A stretch of DNA of 32,007 nucleotides, taken from NCBI RefSeq assembly GCF_900108365.1, contig NZ_FNWQ01000011.1, forward strand, positions 1 through 32,007, in the 5' to 3' direction. A program made the translations under genes and the position numbers. Source of the DNA: Chryseobacterium culicis. GTDB lineage: Bacteria; Bacteroidota; Bacteroidia; Flavobacteriales; Weeksellaceae. The notes beneath the pieces were generated by a model. The model had not been told where the DNA came from. It was given only the letters and a program-made list of their open reading frames with translations, and did not search any database. This document shows positions 1 through 7,723 of the stretch, one piece after another (position 1 is the first letter of the stretch; every line of letters begins with the position of its first letter).

Positions 1-442
1 TTTTTTTAGGGGAAATTTTGGATACATTTTATTTTCCTATACAACATATTCAAACCGATTGGGTTATGGGATTTTTTAATTACTCCTTGCAATATCGGCT
101 GCATGAACATTTTATCAAATACAGACCCATAAAGTCCAGATCCCTCATCTAAATGTTAAAGAAGAAAGAACCCCACAGACTGACAAATCCGAATTTTGAT
201 CGCTAGTCGATTTATCTGAACCATATCTTTAATTAAATGCTTTAGCTACCCAATGCAAGAGTTTTACAATAAAGCAAAGACCAGACTCTTTTTTGAATAG
301 AAAAGCGCCTTGGGAAAAGTAGCAGTCTTTGGAATATTTTATCCTTATTCAGCCTGATGCTACTGCCAGATTTTGGAACTCAAATGAAGAAATATTGCTC
401 AGGAATTATACGTATTTAAGTTACATAAGAAAAAAATATTAA
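1..442 (+). pseudogene. IS481-type transposase, C-terminal fragment, decayed
   Basis: This is the end of a DDE integrase-type transposase, cut by the window's left edge and broken by several frameshifts and stops. Pieces readable on the plus strand include IQTDW near 50-65, LHEHFIKYRPIK near 100-132 and, after a shift, KEERTPQTDKSEF near 160-197. The tail reads ARFWNSNEEILLRNY then LSYIRKKY, ending at a stop at 440-442. Recognition rests on my memory of Flavobacteriia IS481 transposases, where these motifs surround the last catalytic acidic residue and the C terminus. At least one frameshift (near 150) and three in-frame stops are visible, so no active enzyme can be made. A fragment of the opposite (N-terminal) end of the same transposase type lies at the right edge of the window in the same orientation. 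Confidence 0.75.
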
Positions 443-592
443 TTAAGTCTCAAAGCCCAAAACCAGTAGGCTCTGCTGGCGAGCAACCAAGCAGCAATAG
501 GCTTTTAGCTATACGGAAAGCGAGACCAAAAGGCCTCCTCTTTATATTTTCGGTATCTTTGCCTAAGAAAATCCTCTCCTAATTTGTAGCGG

Positions 593-633
593 ATCTATTA
601 TTATTCGCATACTTTATTATGCTTAAAATAGAT
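593..633. repeat. Nested inverted repeat (stem-loop)
   Basis: Outer arms ATCTATT (593-599) and AATAGAT (627-633) pair. Inside them GCATA (607-611) pairs with TATGC (618-622). There is no clear U-tract on either strand, so a terminator role is not established. It could be the terminal structure of an old mobile element. Confidence 0.35.
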
Positions 634-862
634 CTGGTAGTGATAAAATAACTGTATAAACTTTTAGGTTTAAAAATCTATCAATGATATAATATTGCAA
701 AACTATTTATATCCCTAAATATGCTATTTTTACTTATTTATTTAGAAAAAATATTCTCTGCTTTCCACATAGTACTTTGTTGTGACCGTATATTTTTTTC
801 GTTTCTACTTTAATTATAGATATTTGTGCTGTATAAAATACGTAAGAATTTTTACAATACAG

Positions 863-1043
863 ATTATCATAAATTGGGAGGGGGATTTTTTTAATACTTT
901 TTCACAATTATAATTGGGTTGTAGCTAAAGTTATCTGTAGTAGCACCAGACTTTTTAGTTATATGTATGTAGTTTAACTCATTTCATAGCATGAGTCGTA
1001 AAACAATACTATTGTAATCCTACCCCCTCCTTTTAATGATAAT
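863..1043. repeat. 181-bp segment with imperfect inverted ends (MITE-like)
   Basis: The left end reads ATTATCAT, five bases, then GGGAGGGGG (863-884). The right end, read on the minus strand from 1043, is ATTATCAT, five bases, then GGAGGGGG. Eight outer bases match exactly and the G-rich run matches apart from one extra G. G-runs of this kind are unusual in such AT-rich DNA. No coding sequence lies between. No flanking target duplication is obvious, so this may be a miniature element or a structured RNA region. Confidence 0.35.
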
Positions 1044-1450
1044 TCCCTCTTTTAATTTTGCAAATTATCTTCAATACTGGAGTATACACTACTCCTAAAG
1101 TCAAATATAAAGTGACTAGTTTATTAATCATAGTTAAATCTCTCTTATCTGTTTTTTAATTCAATAAAGAAAACAGTAATTGCAAGAAATTATCAGCGAC
1201 CTTGTTATTAGTACAAAAATATTTTGCTTTTTTTTATTTTTTAATGTATTTACTTTTTTGTACAATTAATTCCTCATTTTTTCTCAAAAGTATTAGATGA
1301 TACTTCTATAATATAATAATCTTCTTGAAGGTTGTATTTTGCAAAATGCTAAATCTCTTGTTATATAAGTTGAAAAAAAATTGAATGATATTTTACTTTA
1401 CAGATCATATTTATCTCAAAAGAATTTCCCGGCTTATTGCAAAAAAAAGA

Positions 1451-3000
1451 GGCTGTCTCAAAAAGATAGCCTTTTTTATGGTCATATTTTTTTTAACTCA
1501 TTTTTTCAATGAATTTATTTTTTTTAGATCATATTTTTTAAGTTATTATGGTAGAATAAAGCAAAGGAAGGTTTTTCACCCTGCAGAGCCAATTTTTTAA
1601 GATTATGCACAATAGCAATCAAGCCGGTTTCTATTTCGACTTTATTTTGCCCTATGAGAAATAATCTTTTAAATGCTTTGTTATGTTTGATCTGAGCAAA
1701 CACAGGTTCTACATCGTGGCAGCTTTGTTTTCTAAGCATTATGCCCCGTTTCATATTGAGAAGCTTATGAACCTTATGCCGAAGCTTTGAAAGTTTTTGG
1801 TTAGAAGGCGAAGATGTTATAATTTTGTTTTCTTATCTTTATCAAAATAATTACTTGATATAGGTTTTGACTTTTCTCTTTTGGAGAAAAATATAGTTCT
1901 CTTCTGAGCCATATCCTGCATCAGCCACTATTTCGTTGGAAGATTTATGATAAAGGTGTTCAAAATTCTTAATATGAGGAAGAAGGGTTTTAGTGTCACC
2001 AAAATTAGGATGCAGGGTATAATTAGCGATAAAATGATTCTCGGTACTCAACTGAAGATTGTAAGCCGCTTTGACCTGAATGTTACGCATATGATTCTCT
2101 TCATGCGCATAAAAGAGGAATCAGGATCTGTTTTTGAAAAGCGGTTCCGATTCCCAAGAATAACATCTTGTTTCTCATATTTTTCAAGATTTTCAGGCCA
2201 GTTCTTTTTTGCGTAATTAATCTTCTGACGAATTTTAGAGCAAATTTTCTTCTTTTTTAAAGTAAAATCTATCGTTTCTATAACAGATTTTATTTTTTCT
2301 TTGTCCATAGACTTAAAGGTTACGTCAGAAGGATCTTTCATTTCGTCCCTGGCTATTTCCTGAGTGTAGTTTCACAAGTTCTCAATTTGGAGCTCTATAC
2401 ATTCTTTATTCTTTTTGATAGCCTTTCCCCATACAAATTTGTAACGATTGGTATTGGCTTCTATTTTAGTCCCATCTGTAAAGATTGTTTGCAGGCTACC
2501 AAACCTTCTTTCTCCAGATATGATATAACAATTTGTGCGAAGATCTTTGTGAGTTCTCCTTTTAACCTCCCACTTCTGAAACGGCTCAAAGTATTATGAT
2601 CAGGCCGGTTCATGGCGCTTAGCCACATAAAATGAACATTCTCTTTGAGTGCCTGCTGCAGATTTCTACTCGAATAAATATTACACAAATAGCCATAAAC
2701 CAATACTTTCAAAAGCATTTTGGAATGATAAACCATTGTGTCGCCGGGTTTATAATTACGGAGCAAATTACTGATGTCCAGACCATCTATAACAGCTGAA
2801 ATAGTTCGTACAGGATGATCATTTTCTATCAGCTCCGACAAATCAGGAGGAAAAAGAAAATTTTATTTGGGATTATAATCTTTAAAGACTACCGTTGATT
2901 TACTTAATACACAGTAAATTAATCAATTTGCAACTATTAGGAAAGCAAAAGTTTTCCTTTTTTATGCTCAAAAAAAGACTGCCTCACTTTTGAGACAGCC
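1451..3000 (-). mobile_element. IS1182-type insertion sequence, decayed remnant
   Basis: The element is bounded by near-identical terminal inverted repeats. The left end begins GGCTGTCTCAAAAAG at 1451. The right end, read on the minus strand from 3000, begins GGCTGTCTCAAAAG. The length of about 1.55 kb is at the short end for this family and fits an internal deletion in the transposase. Each end also folds on itself: at the left AGGCTGTCT pairs with AGATAGCCT (1450-1472), and at the right GACTGCCTCA pairs with TGAGACAGCC (2978-3000). Such end hairpins could act as transcription terminators. I see no target-site duplication, so the exact boundaries could differ by a base or two. Confidence 0.8.
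1524..2896 (-). pseudogene. IS1182-family transposase, inactivated
   Basis: Read on the minus strand, the pieces in order are: VVFKDYNPK then an in-frame stop (near 2895-2868); LSELIENDHPVR and the conserved HFMWLSAMNRPDHNTLSRFR block (2841-2461); a frameshift near 2470 followed by FTDGTKIEANTNRY; a stop near 2370; then the block ending FSKTDPDSSFMRMK (2341-2110). Another shift leads to NLQLSTENHFIANY and IVADAGYGSEENY, with a stop at 1851. A missing stretch follows, and the C terminus reads HDVEPVFAQIKHNK and KVEIETGLIAIVHNLKK (1754-1524). These are the standard IS1182 blocks: the N-terminal DUF772-like part, the DDE core and the C-terminal DDE_Tnp_1-like part. At least two frameshifts, two or more stops and an internal deletion make it non-functional. 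Confidence 0.85.
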
Positions 3001-3301
3001 TGAATGATGAAGCAAACTATTAAAAAAAATTATTTAAAATGAAAATGAGTAAAGATAGCTATAGACTTTACTTCATTACTTTCATTTTTAAGTACTGTGA
3101 ATTACAAATGTTTGTAAAAATATGGTTTCAAACTAAAAGGCAACATACAGAATATATTAAGATTATGTGATAAGAAAACTATTAAATATTGGGGAATAGA
3201 TGATAGTGTAGATATTTATTGATGAGTGTTTTTGAAAGTTGTAATCACTAATATATACCATGATATATTGCCTATGTCATTGTTTAATTTGTAAGTTACT
3301 G
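3001..3301. other. Intergenic, nothing recognised
   Basis: This AT-rich stretch lies between the IS1182 remnant and the end of the small outer-membrane protein gene. I find no coding region, clear terminator or repeat in it. Confidence 0.5.
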
Positions 3302-3835
3302 TTAAAAAGAATAGCCTAAACCAACCCCTATATTTGGAAGTATTGCTGCTTCTTCAGCTTTAACAGGATTTTTGGAAAAGTTATCTTCTTTATAGCTAAT
3401 TGCCATAAAATGTGCACCTGCGTTCAAGTCTAATGTGAATCCGCTTTTCCATACCCATTGATAACCCAATCTGGCAGTTACATCAAGCATGGTATAAGTA
3501 TTTTTTAATTTTTTTTTGTCCGCCGTATATTTAGCTCTACCACCTCCAAATCCAGTGGAACCTGTCAGATAGAAGCCATTTAAAGCTTCTTTAAAATAAT
3601 ATCTATAAAAGATATTTGCACCAATATAGTTATACTTATAATCATCTACCTTAAAGGTTGCAAAGCCAGTACCAATACCAACTGTGGAATGATTACTTAT
3701 GACCCTTTCATAAGAAATCAAGCTTGCACCTCCTCCTACAATTATAGATAGTGGGTCTACTTTAATAGAATTTTTTTGTTGTCCATTGATTGTTGCAAAA
3801 AGAGTTATTGCTCCTAAAAAAATTATTTTTCTCAT
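3302..3835 (-). CDS. Small outer-membrane beta-barrel protein (177 aa)
   Basis: The protein starts with a signal peptide (hydrophobic residues 3-18, likely cleaved after the Ala-Thr-Ile-Asn-Gly stretch). The mature part has alternating polar/aromatic beta strands, glycine-rich turns such as GGGASL and GSTGFGGG, and ends GLGYSF. A terminal Phe after an aromatic strand is the usual beta-signal for Bam-dependent barrels. At about 160 mature residues it would form a small barrel of about eight strands, resembling DUF3575 / OmpW-like proteins. The exact family is not certain. The ATG at 3835 is the only sensible start because the signal peptide follows it directly. A good Bacteroidota promoter and the GTACY-N5-AGTAC operator-like site lie just upstream, so it is probably transcribed alone and regulated. 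Its ligand or role cannot be read from the sequence. Confidence 0.75.
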   Translation of the reverse strand: MRKIIFLGAITLFATINGQQKNSIKVDPLSIIVGGGASLISYERVISNHSTVGIGTGFATFKVDDYKYNYIGANIFYRYYFKEALNGFYLTGSTGFGGGRAKYTADKKKLKNTYTMLDVTARLGYQWVWKSGFTLDLNAGAHFMAISYKEDNFSKNPVKAEEAAILPNIGVGLGYSF

Positions 3836-3876
3836 TCTTAAAATATTAAAAAATTATTAAACATTTAATTCTGTGG

Positions 3877-3907
3877 CAAATATGTATGATTAAGGTTTAC
3901 TGACAAA
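3877..3907 (-). promoter_or_regulatory. Bacteroidota-type promoter of the small barrel protein
   Basis: On the minus strand a TTTG box (3907-3904) is followed after 19 bp by CATATTTG (3884-3877). This matches the Bacteroidota TTTG-N19-TAnnTTTG consensus except for the first base of the second box. It would give a leader of about 35 nt before the ATG at 3835. The operator-like site begins 9 bp upstream of the TTTG box. Confidence 0.6.
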
Positions 3908-3916
3908 AAAGAAAGG

Positions 3917-3933
3917 GTACTGTTAAAGTACTT
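3917..3933. promoter_or_regulatory. Operator-like inverted repeat, site 1
   Basis: The site reads GTACT-gttaa-AGTAC followed by TT. It is a perfect five-base inverted repeat around a five-base spacer. It sits directly upstream of the minus-strand promoter at 3877-3907, the usual place for an activator. Similar sites occur at 7286, 17007 and 21507. Confidence 0.55.
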
Positions 3934-4092
3934 AACTATGTAAGGTTTTGGTTATTAATTGATTAAAATGATTGTATTTTCTTTACTGATATAATATTAA
4001 ATGTTGATTTTATCAATTCATCTACTTTAAATCTTAATGCTTTAAATAATAATTCGAAATCTTGCTGTAAAATGTTAGTTATGAATTAAGTA

Positions 4093-5361
4093 TTAAGACA
4101 TCCTCTGAGCTGTGATATGGATACGCCTAATGTTATTGAAATCAAGGGTATCATTTAAATTATCAACATAAACAAATATTGTTACTCTGTACCAAATACC
4201 ATCTACTGACAAGTCAATAGTTTCAATTTCTTGTGAATCATCGGAACCTGTTAAGCTGTTAAGTGGGGTAGAATTGCTGTTCATATTATCTCCCCAGTTT
4301 AAATATATGCCATTATCAGTTTCGACATATCCTCCTGGAGCGACTAAAATATTAGCTCGACGATAGCGGTCTACACTAGAGAGCGCGGAATACCAAATTT
4401 TAATATTATTTCCAAATATGTTAACAAGACGAGGGTTGTATGTGACACTACCTGAGCCAGCATTTGAATTTGATGTAAAATTCAAATCGACTCTGATTTT
4501 TCCTCCTAAAATTGGTGCGCTTTTCCCGGAAGAATTTAGGAAATTACTCAATAATCCAACATGATATGTAGGAACTTCGTATGTATAGAATTCATATTCT
4601 CCTGAACTCAGTTTTTTTCCTCCTCCAATATTAACGGTGCAATTATGCCCTCCTAGTGAAATCGGAAATGAAGTTAAGGTCGGGCTATTAACTGTTGATG
4701 TACCTGAAACATTAAAGGTTAGTGTACCAGTCCCTTGCGTGAAATTTCCCTGCTGAAGGGTAGCTGTAAGACCATTAACAGGACCTATTGTTTGAGTGCT
4801 AAATATTCCTCCATTTCCACCAGTATAAGGTATTTTTAGTAATCCCTGAACCATCATTCCGGCAGTATAAGTAGATGGCTCTAAGTTAGCGTCTGCACAT
4901 TTTAAAGCTTCTACTGTACCTTGTTTGAGAGTTCGGCCATCTAGAGTTAGCCATTGCGTACCGTTCCAATATACATAACCAACATATGTAAAGGTAGATA
5001 TTGTTCCAAGGTTAAAAACAAGTAAACCTAATGCTGGATTTGGAATTGTTGAAGAATCATTATAAGAATTAAGAGCAAGCCTTGGACCTAGGAAGCCTTT
5101 TTGTTTTCCTGTCAGCAATTGGTTTACATTTAATTCTAAGATAGCTGAAGCATCTGGTAATGTAGTTCCAATTCCTGCAGAACCATCTTCAGTGATAACA
5201 AAGTCGTTCGCTTGTTGTCCTATCGTTGGAGTTCCGATAGGATTGTTATCCTTTTTACCATCAATATTAAACATTCCCTGAGGATTCGATGTATTTATCC
5301 CGACCTGAGAGTAAAATTTTGCATAAGCAACAATTGCTATTGAAAGAATAATCTTTTTCAT
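4093..5361 (-). CDS. Exported adhesin-like protein with VGINTxNP head (422 aa)
   Basis: A signal peptide (about residues 1-18, ending Phe-Tyr-Ser-Gln) is followed by VGINTSNPQGMFNIDG at 20-35 and a second GIGTTLPDASAILEL at 63-77. These GI(N/G)T-x-x-P repeats are common in Bacteroidota exported proteins and resemble the collar repeats of phage tail-fibre and S74-type proteins. A YWNGTQWLTLDG stretch follows near residue 130. The rest (about 150-422) is Gly/Ser/Thr/Asn-rich and predicted to be all beta; I do not recognise a fold there. There is no T9SS sorting domain and no terminal barrel strand, so the protein may be periplasmic, surface-attached or exported another way. The gene lies 139 bp after the lectin-like gene on the same strand and shares its N-terminal head, so the two are probably co-transcribed paralogues that diverged at the C terminus. 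Function unknown. Confidence 0.7.
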   Translation of the reverse strand: MKKIILSIAIVAYAKFYSQVGINTSNPQGMFNIDGKKDNNPIGTPTIGQQANDFVITEDGSAGIGTTLPDASAILELNVNQLLTGKQKGFLGPRLALNSYNDSSTIPNPALGLLVFNLGTISTFTYVGYVYWNGTQWLTLDGRTLKQGTVEALKCADANLEPSTYTAGMMVQGLLKIPYTGGNGGIFSTQTIGPVNGLTATLQQGNFTQGTGTLTFNVSGTSTVNSPTLTSFPISLGGHNCTVNIGGGKKLSSGEYEFYTYEVPTYHVGLLSNFLNSSGKSAPILGGKIRVDLNFTSNSNAGSGSVTYNPRLVNIFGNNIKIWYSALSSVDRYRRANILVAPGGYVETDNGIYLNWGDNMNSNSTPLNSLTGSDDSQEIETIDLSVDGIWYRVTIFVYVDNLNDTLDFNNIRRIHITAQRMS

Positions 5362-5455
5362 AGTTACCGAATATTTTTACTGATTATTTAAATTCTTTTT
5401 ATAATTAAAGATGTATTATACAAAACCGAAACATTATATGGTTTTTTTAATATCA

Positions 5456-5493
5456 CAAATAGTTTTTACTATTTGATAAGTAATCTTACTTAT
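5456..5493. repeat. Two adjacent perfect hairpins between the adhesin-like genes
   Basis: CAAATAGT (5456-5463) pairs with ACTATTTG (5468-5475) around TTTT. Immediately next to it ATAAGTAA (5476-5483) pairs with TTACTTAT (5486-5493). They lie just after the stop of the lectin-like gene and before the next gene. No strong U-tract follows in the direction of transcription, so an attenuating or mRNA-protecting role is as likely as full termination. Confidence 0.5.
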
Positions 5494-5500
5494 GCGTAAT

Positions 5501-6535
5501 TTAATCTTCATTGAATTCTAAAATTACTTGATCAAAATCAGCTCCTGCAAAATTAGTTACGTTCCCATTGAGATCATTCCATTGCCTAGATGTACTGTTA
5601 AGGTTTGTATAGATGTGACACGAACCCTCTATTCCCTGATTATTGTTTGGTTCACCTGCCGCAAAAAAACTTTGAGGTGTGGAGTTGGGAGATGTTGTCC
5701 AGTCAATTGTCCATTCTTCACCTGTTATCCATGTGAAGGCCGTAGGATTTCCCGGATTAGCCACTTTATTGTATCCAATCCAAATATTATTATTAAAGTT
5801 GAACCCAGAATTAGGAGCCAAAATATTAGTGTATACCCAATTTCTTTCATCATTACTGGTCATGGTTATAATATAGCCACCTATCTGTTTTCCTAAATTA
5901 AAAGTCTCATAAAAGCTTTTTCCACCACCTAATTGATATGCACAATATGTATGTCCATTCACATCCCATTTTTTACATCCTTTTTCAGCTACAGATACAC
6001 CGTTGAATGTTAATGGTATTTTCCTTTGTGATGCTTTAGTCGGTACATATCCTAATATCGTAGGACTGAACTTAATTATTCCTGAATCAGTCGGACTTGC
6101 ATAAGGAAAAAAAGATACAACCCATGTAGATCCCGAAGTATTTCCTGTACTTTTGACCATTGCATAATACCCAGAAGGTATAATCAAACTACTCTGGGCG
6201 TTGGCATTCTTCGAGACATCTATTTTTTCAGAGCCATGAGGTAATAAGACTATGTTGTTATTACTACCGTTTCTTATCTCATATATTCTACCACCAAAAT
6301 TAGACTCTATCTGAGCTTGTGGTAAAGTGATTGCAGATGGGCTATTTCCCCTGAAGTCGATGTACTGATCGCTTTTTAATATATTGTAAATAACGCTGGT
6401 TATTACTTTGTAATTTGTTGAAAAAGAGCCTTTTACATCTAATGTGCTGCCTGGGTTAGCCGTGTTAATACCAACCTGTGTGAAGAAAAAGCGCGATTGA
6501 AGAATCAAAAGTACTATAATAATTTTTACTTTCAT
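5501..6535 (-). CDS. Exported C-type-lectin-like protein (344 aa)
   Basis: After a signal peptide (about 1-19) comes the VGINTANPGSTLDVKG head (21-36). Next is a beta-rich block (about 55-142) resembling tail-fibre coat segments, with ITLPQA, GRIYEIRNG and a closing GSTWVVSF. The C-terminal third (about 196-344) looks like a C-type lectin domain. It has a WIGY motif (252-255), FTWITGEEW (267-275), then GEPNNNQG with Glu295-Pro296-Asn297, SCHIY with Cys306, and Trp319-Asn320-Asp321. In animal C-type lectins EPN plus WND ligate calcium and select mannose-type sugars, so calcium-dependent glycan binding is a reasonable inference. The domain is atypical. The Cys that normally follows WND is absent, and the last Cys is missing (VILEFNED), so the canonical disulfides cannot all form. 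It probably heads a two-gene unit with the 422-residue paralogue downstream. Confidence 0.75.
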   Translation of the reverse strand: MKVKIIIVLLILQSRFFFTQVGINTANPGSTLDVKGSFSTNYKVITSVIYNILKSDQYIDFRGNSPSAITLPQAQIESNFGGRIYEIRNGSNNNIVLLPHGSEKIDVSKNANAQSSLIIPSGYYAMVKSTGNTSGSTWVVSFFPYASPTDSGIIKFSPTILGYVPTKASQRKIPLTFNGVSVAEKGCKKWDVNGHTYCAYQLGGGKSFYETFNLGKQIGGYIITMTSNDERNWVYTNILAPNSGFNFNNNIWIGYNKVANPGNPTAFTWITGEEWTIDWTTSPNSTPQSFFAAGEPNNNQGIEGSCHIYTNLNSTSRQWNDLNGNVTNFAGADFDQVILEFNED

Positions 6536-6789
6536 TTAGTTTTTATTTCAAATTATTGGATAAAAAATTGAATCAAATTTAAAATGTACATAGTCATTAA
6601 ATTATAGTAATAATTAATATTACATAAATTCTTGAGGCACATCAATTGTTATAATATTATGGTGTTTTTAATTAATTAAACTTTATACATCAATTTTATA
6701 ACACAGTAAGAATTCTTAAACTTTTAAGATATTATTCCTGATTGTTATTGTTTGATAGTAAGTTATTTTGAGTTAAATATCAATTCATG

Positions 6790-7185
6790 TCACAAAGTAT
6801 CCGATAACAAGTTACTTTTAAAGCATTGTTTATTTATTCTGTAAAGTTGTTCATTTTTGTTTCGAAGCATGAAAATATACATTCCACTGTAAGTAGCAAA
6901 CTGGACAGATAACCCATTTGAGGTTGTAGCAGAAGAAATAAGTCCATTCTATTGAGGTCAATTGTTCAGTGATAAGTTGGACGAATTTAACTTATCTTCG
7001 TTTGAAACAAAAGCAAAATTGTGAATATTACTAACTGCACTTACAGTTTTTAACGCAAATGCTGACATCATTTCGTTAGCAGTCACATCAGAATTAAAGC
7101 CTGATAGTGTTATTTTTTTATAAGTTTTGGCGTAAGCACCACTATTTGAAAAAATCAAAATTAGAGATAGTAAATTGTTCTTCAT
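6790..7185 (-). pseudogene. Small exported protein gene, interrupted by stops
   Basis: The ATG at 7185 opens a signal-peptide-like start (MKNNLLSLILIF, then GAYAKTYKK) followed by ITLSGFNSDVTANE and NFAFVSNEDKLNSSN. The frame then hits stops at 6958-6960 and three codons later. Downstream in the same frame the text continues as GLISSATTSNGLSVQFATYSG and runs to a stop at 6790. From memory, Chryseobacterium relatives have a continuous version in which an AFVSSDF-like stretch leads to an INSAATSGLTFQ-like stretch and a T9SS tail. The tail is missing here, so the gene looks both interrupted and truncated. I excluded an upstream in-frame start at 7275 because the signal peptide begins at 7185 and the promoter lies between the two. 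Its promoter and operator-like site are still intact. Confidence 0.65.
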
Positions 7186-7245
7186 ATTATTTGAATTTTT
7201 TATTAAATTAACTTCAATGCTCCTTGTTAAAATATTTAGTTTGAG

Positions 7246-7276
7246 CAAAGTACAATCAAAAAAAAATTCCGTCAAA
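7246..7276 (-). promoter_or_regulatory. Bacteroidota-type promoter of the interrupted exported gene
   Basis: On the minus strand TTTG (7276-7273) is followed after 19 bp by GTACTTTG (7253-7246). The second box keeps TTTG but not the TA of TAnnTTTG. The operator-like site starts 9 bp upstream of the first box, exactly as at the promoter at 3877-3907. Confidence 0.5.
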
Positions 7277-7285
7277 AAAAAACAG

Positions 7286-7302
7286 ATACCATGAAAGTAC
7301 TT
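7286..7302. promoter_or_regulatory. Operator-like inverted repeat, site 2
   Basis: ATACC-atgaa-AGTAC followed by TT. One half matches AGTAC exactly, and the other differs from GTACT at two bases. Its position relative to the promoter boxes is identical to site 1. Confidence 0.45.
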
Positions 7303-7723
7303 GTGATCTTGTATAAATAATTTTATTCAAATTTTTTATCTTTTTTAACTTTGCTGACTTTACAAATAGTTTTAAGATATCTATAAATAATAATCTTATA
7401 AACCTGACTTATTAAATTTTACTTTTTAATTTATTGAATGCTAAATTTGATATTTGATGTCCTTGAATGCTTTAAAAATGCACATTTCTTGTAAGGACAA
7501 CTATTAGTTTATGGATTAATATTTTGGCTATAGTTTCGAAATTTTGTAGTAAGTACTTACTTGGTCGGCCTTAGTTAAGATTTATCACTTATTAAAACCT
7601 TTTTTTTTATAGTTTCGAATAAATTTTCTATCTGACCCCTTAAATTTAATTAAGTATTTAGGTTTTAATATATTTCTTTACACACACCATCATTCTTAGT
7701 TCTTAATTACTTCTAATTTTATT
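7303..7723. other. Promoter region of the large repeat protein
   Basis: No gene is visible. It contains a perfect 14-bp palindrome, AGTAAGTACTTACT, at 7548-7561, whose core resembles the AGTAC half-site seen elsewhere. It also contains a direct repeat, TATAGTTTCGAA, at 7529-7540 and 7608-7619. A weak match to the downstream promoter box, TATATTTC, lies about 50 bp before the ATG at 7724. Confidence 0.4.

Larger units (their letters stand above)
443..1450. other. Gene-free, mostly AT-rich stretch between two IS remnants
   Basis: I see no credible coding region here. The part at about 445-590 is clearly richer in G+C than its surroundings and may be further insertion-sequence debris, but I cannot match it to a family. 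Two structured spots are visible: a nested inverted repeat at 593-633 and a longer imperfect inverted repeat with ends at 863-886 and 1021-1043. Both are listed separately. Confidence 0.5.

Noticed and set aside
768..790. AGTACTTTG near 770 as another operator copy
   Set aside because: No partner half-site at the right spacing and no gene downstream.
1947..2216. Plus-strand open frames within the IS1182 remnant
   Set aside because: The minus strand of the same region reads as transposase blocks, so the plus-strand frames are incidental.
6958..7275. 105-residue protein starting at 7275
   Set aside because: The signal peptide begins at 7185, the promoter boxes lie between 7246 and 7276, and the frame is interrupted relative to its family.
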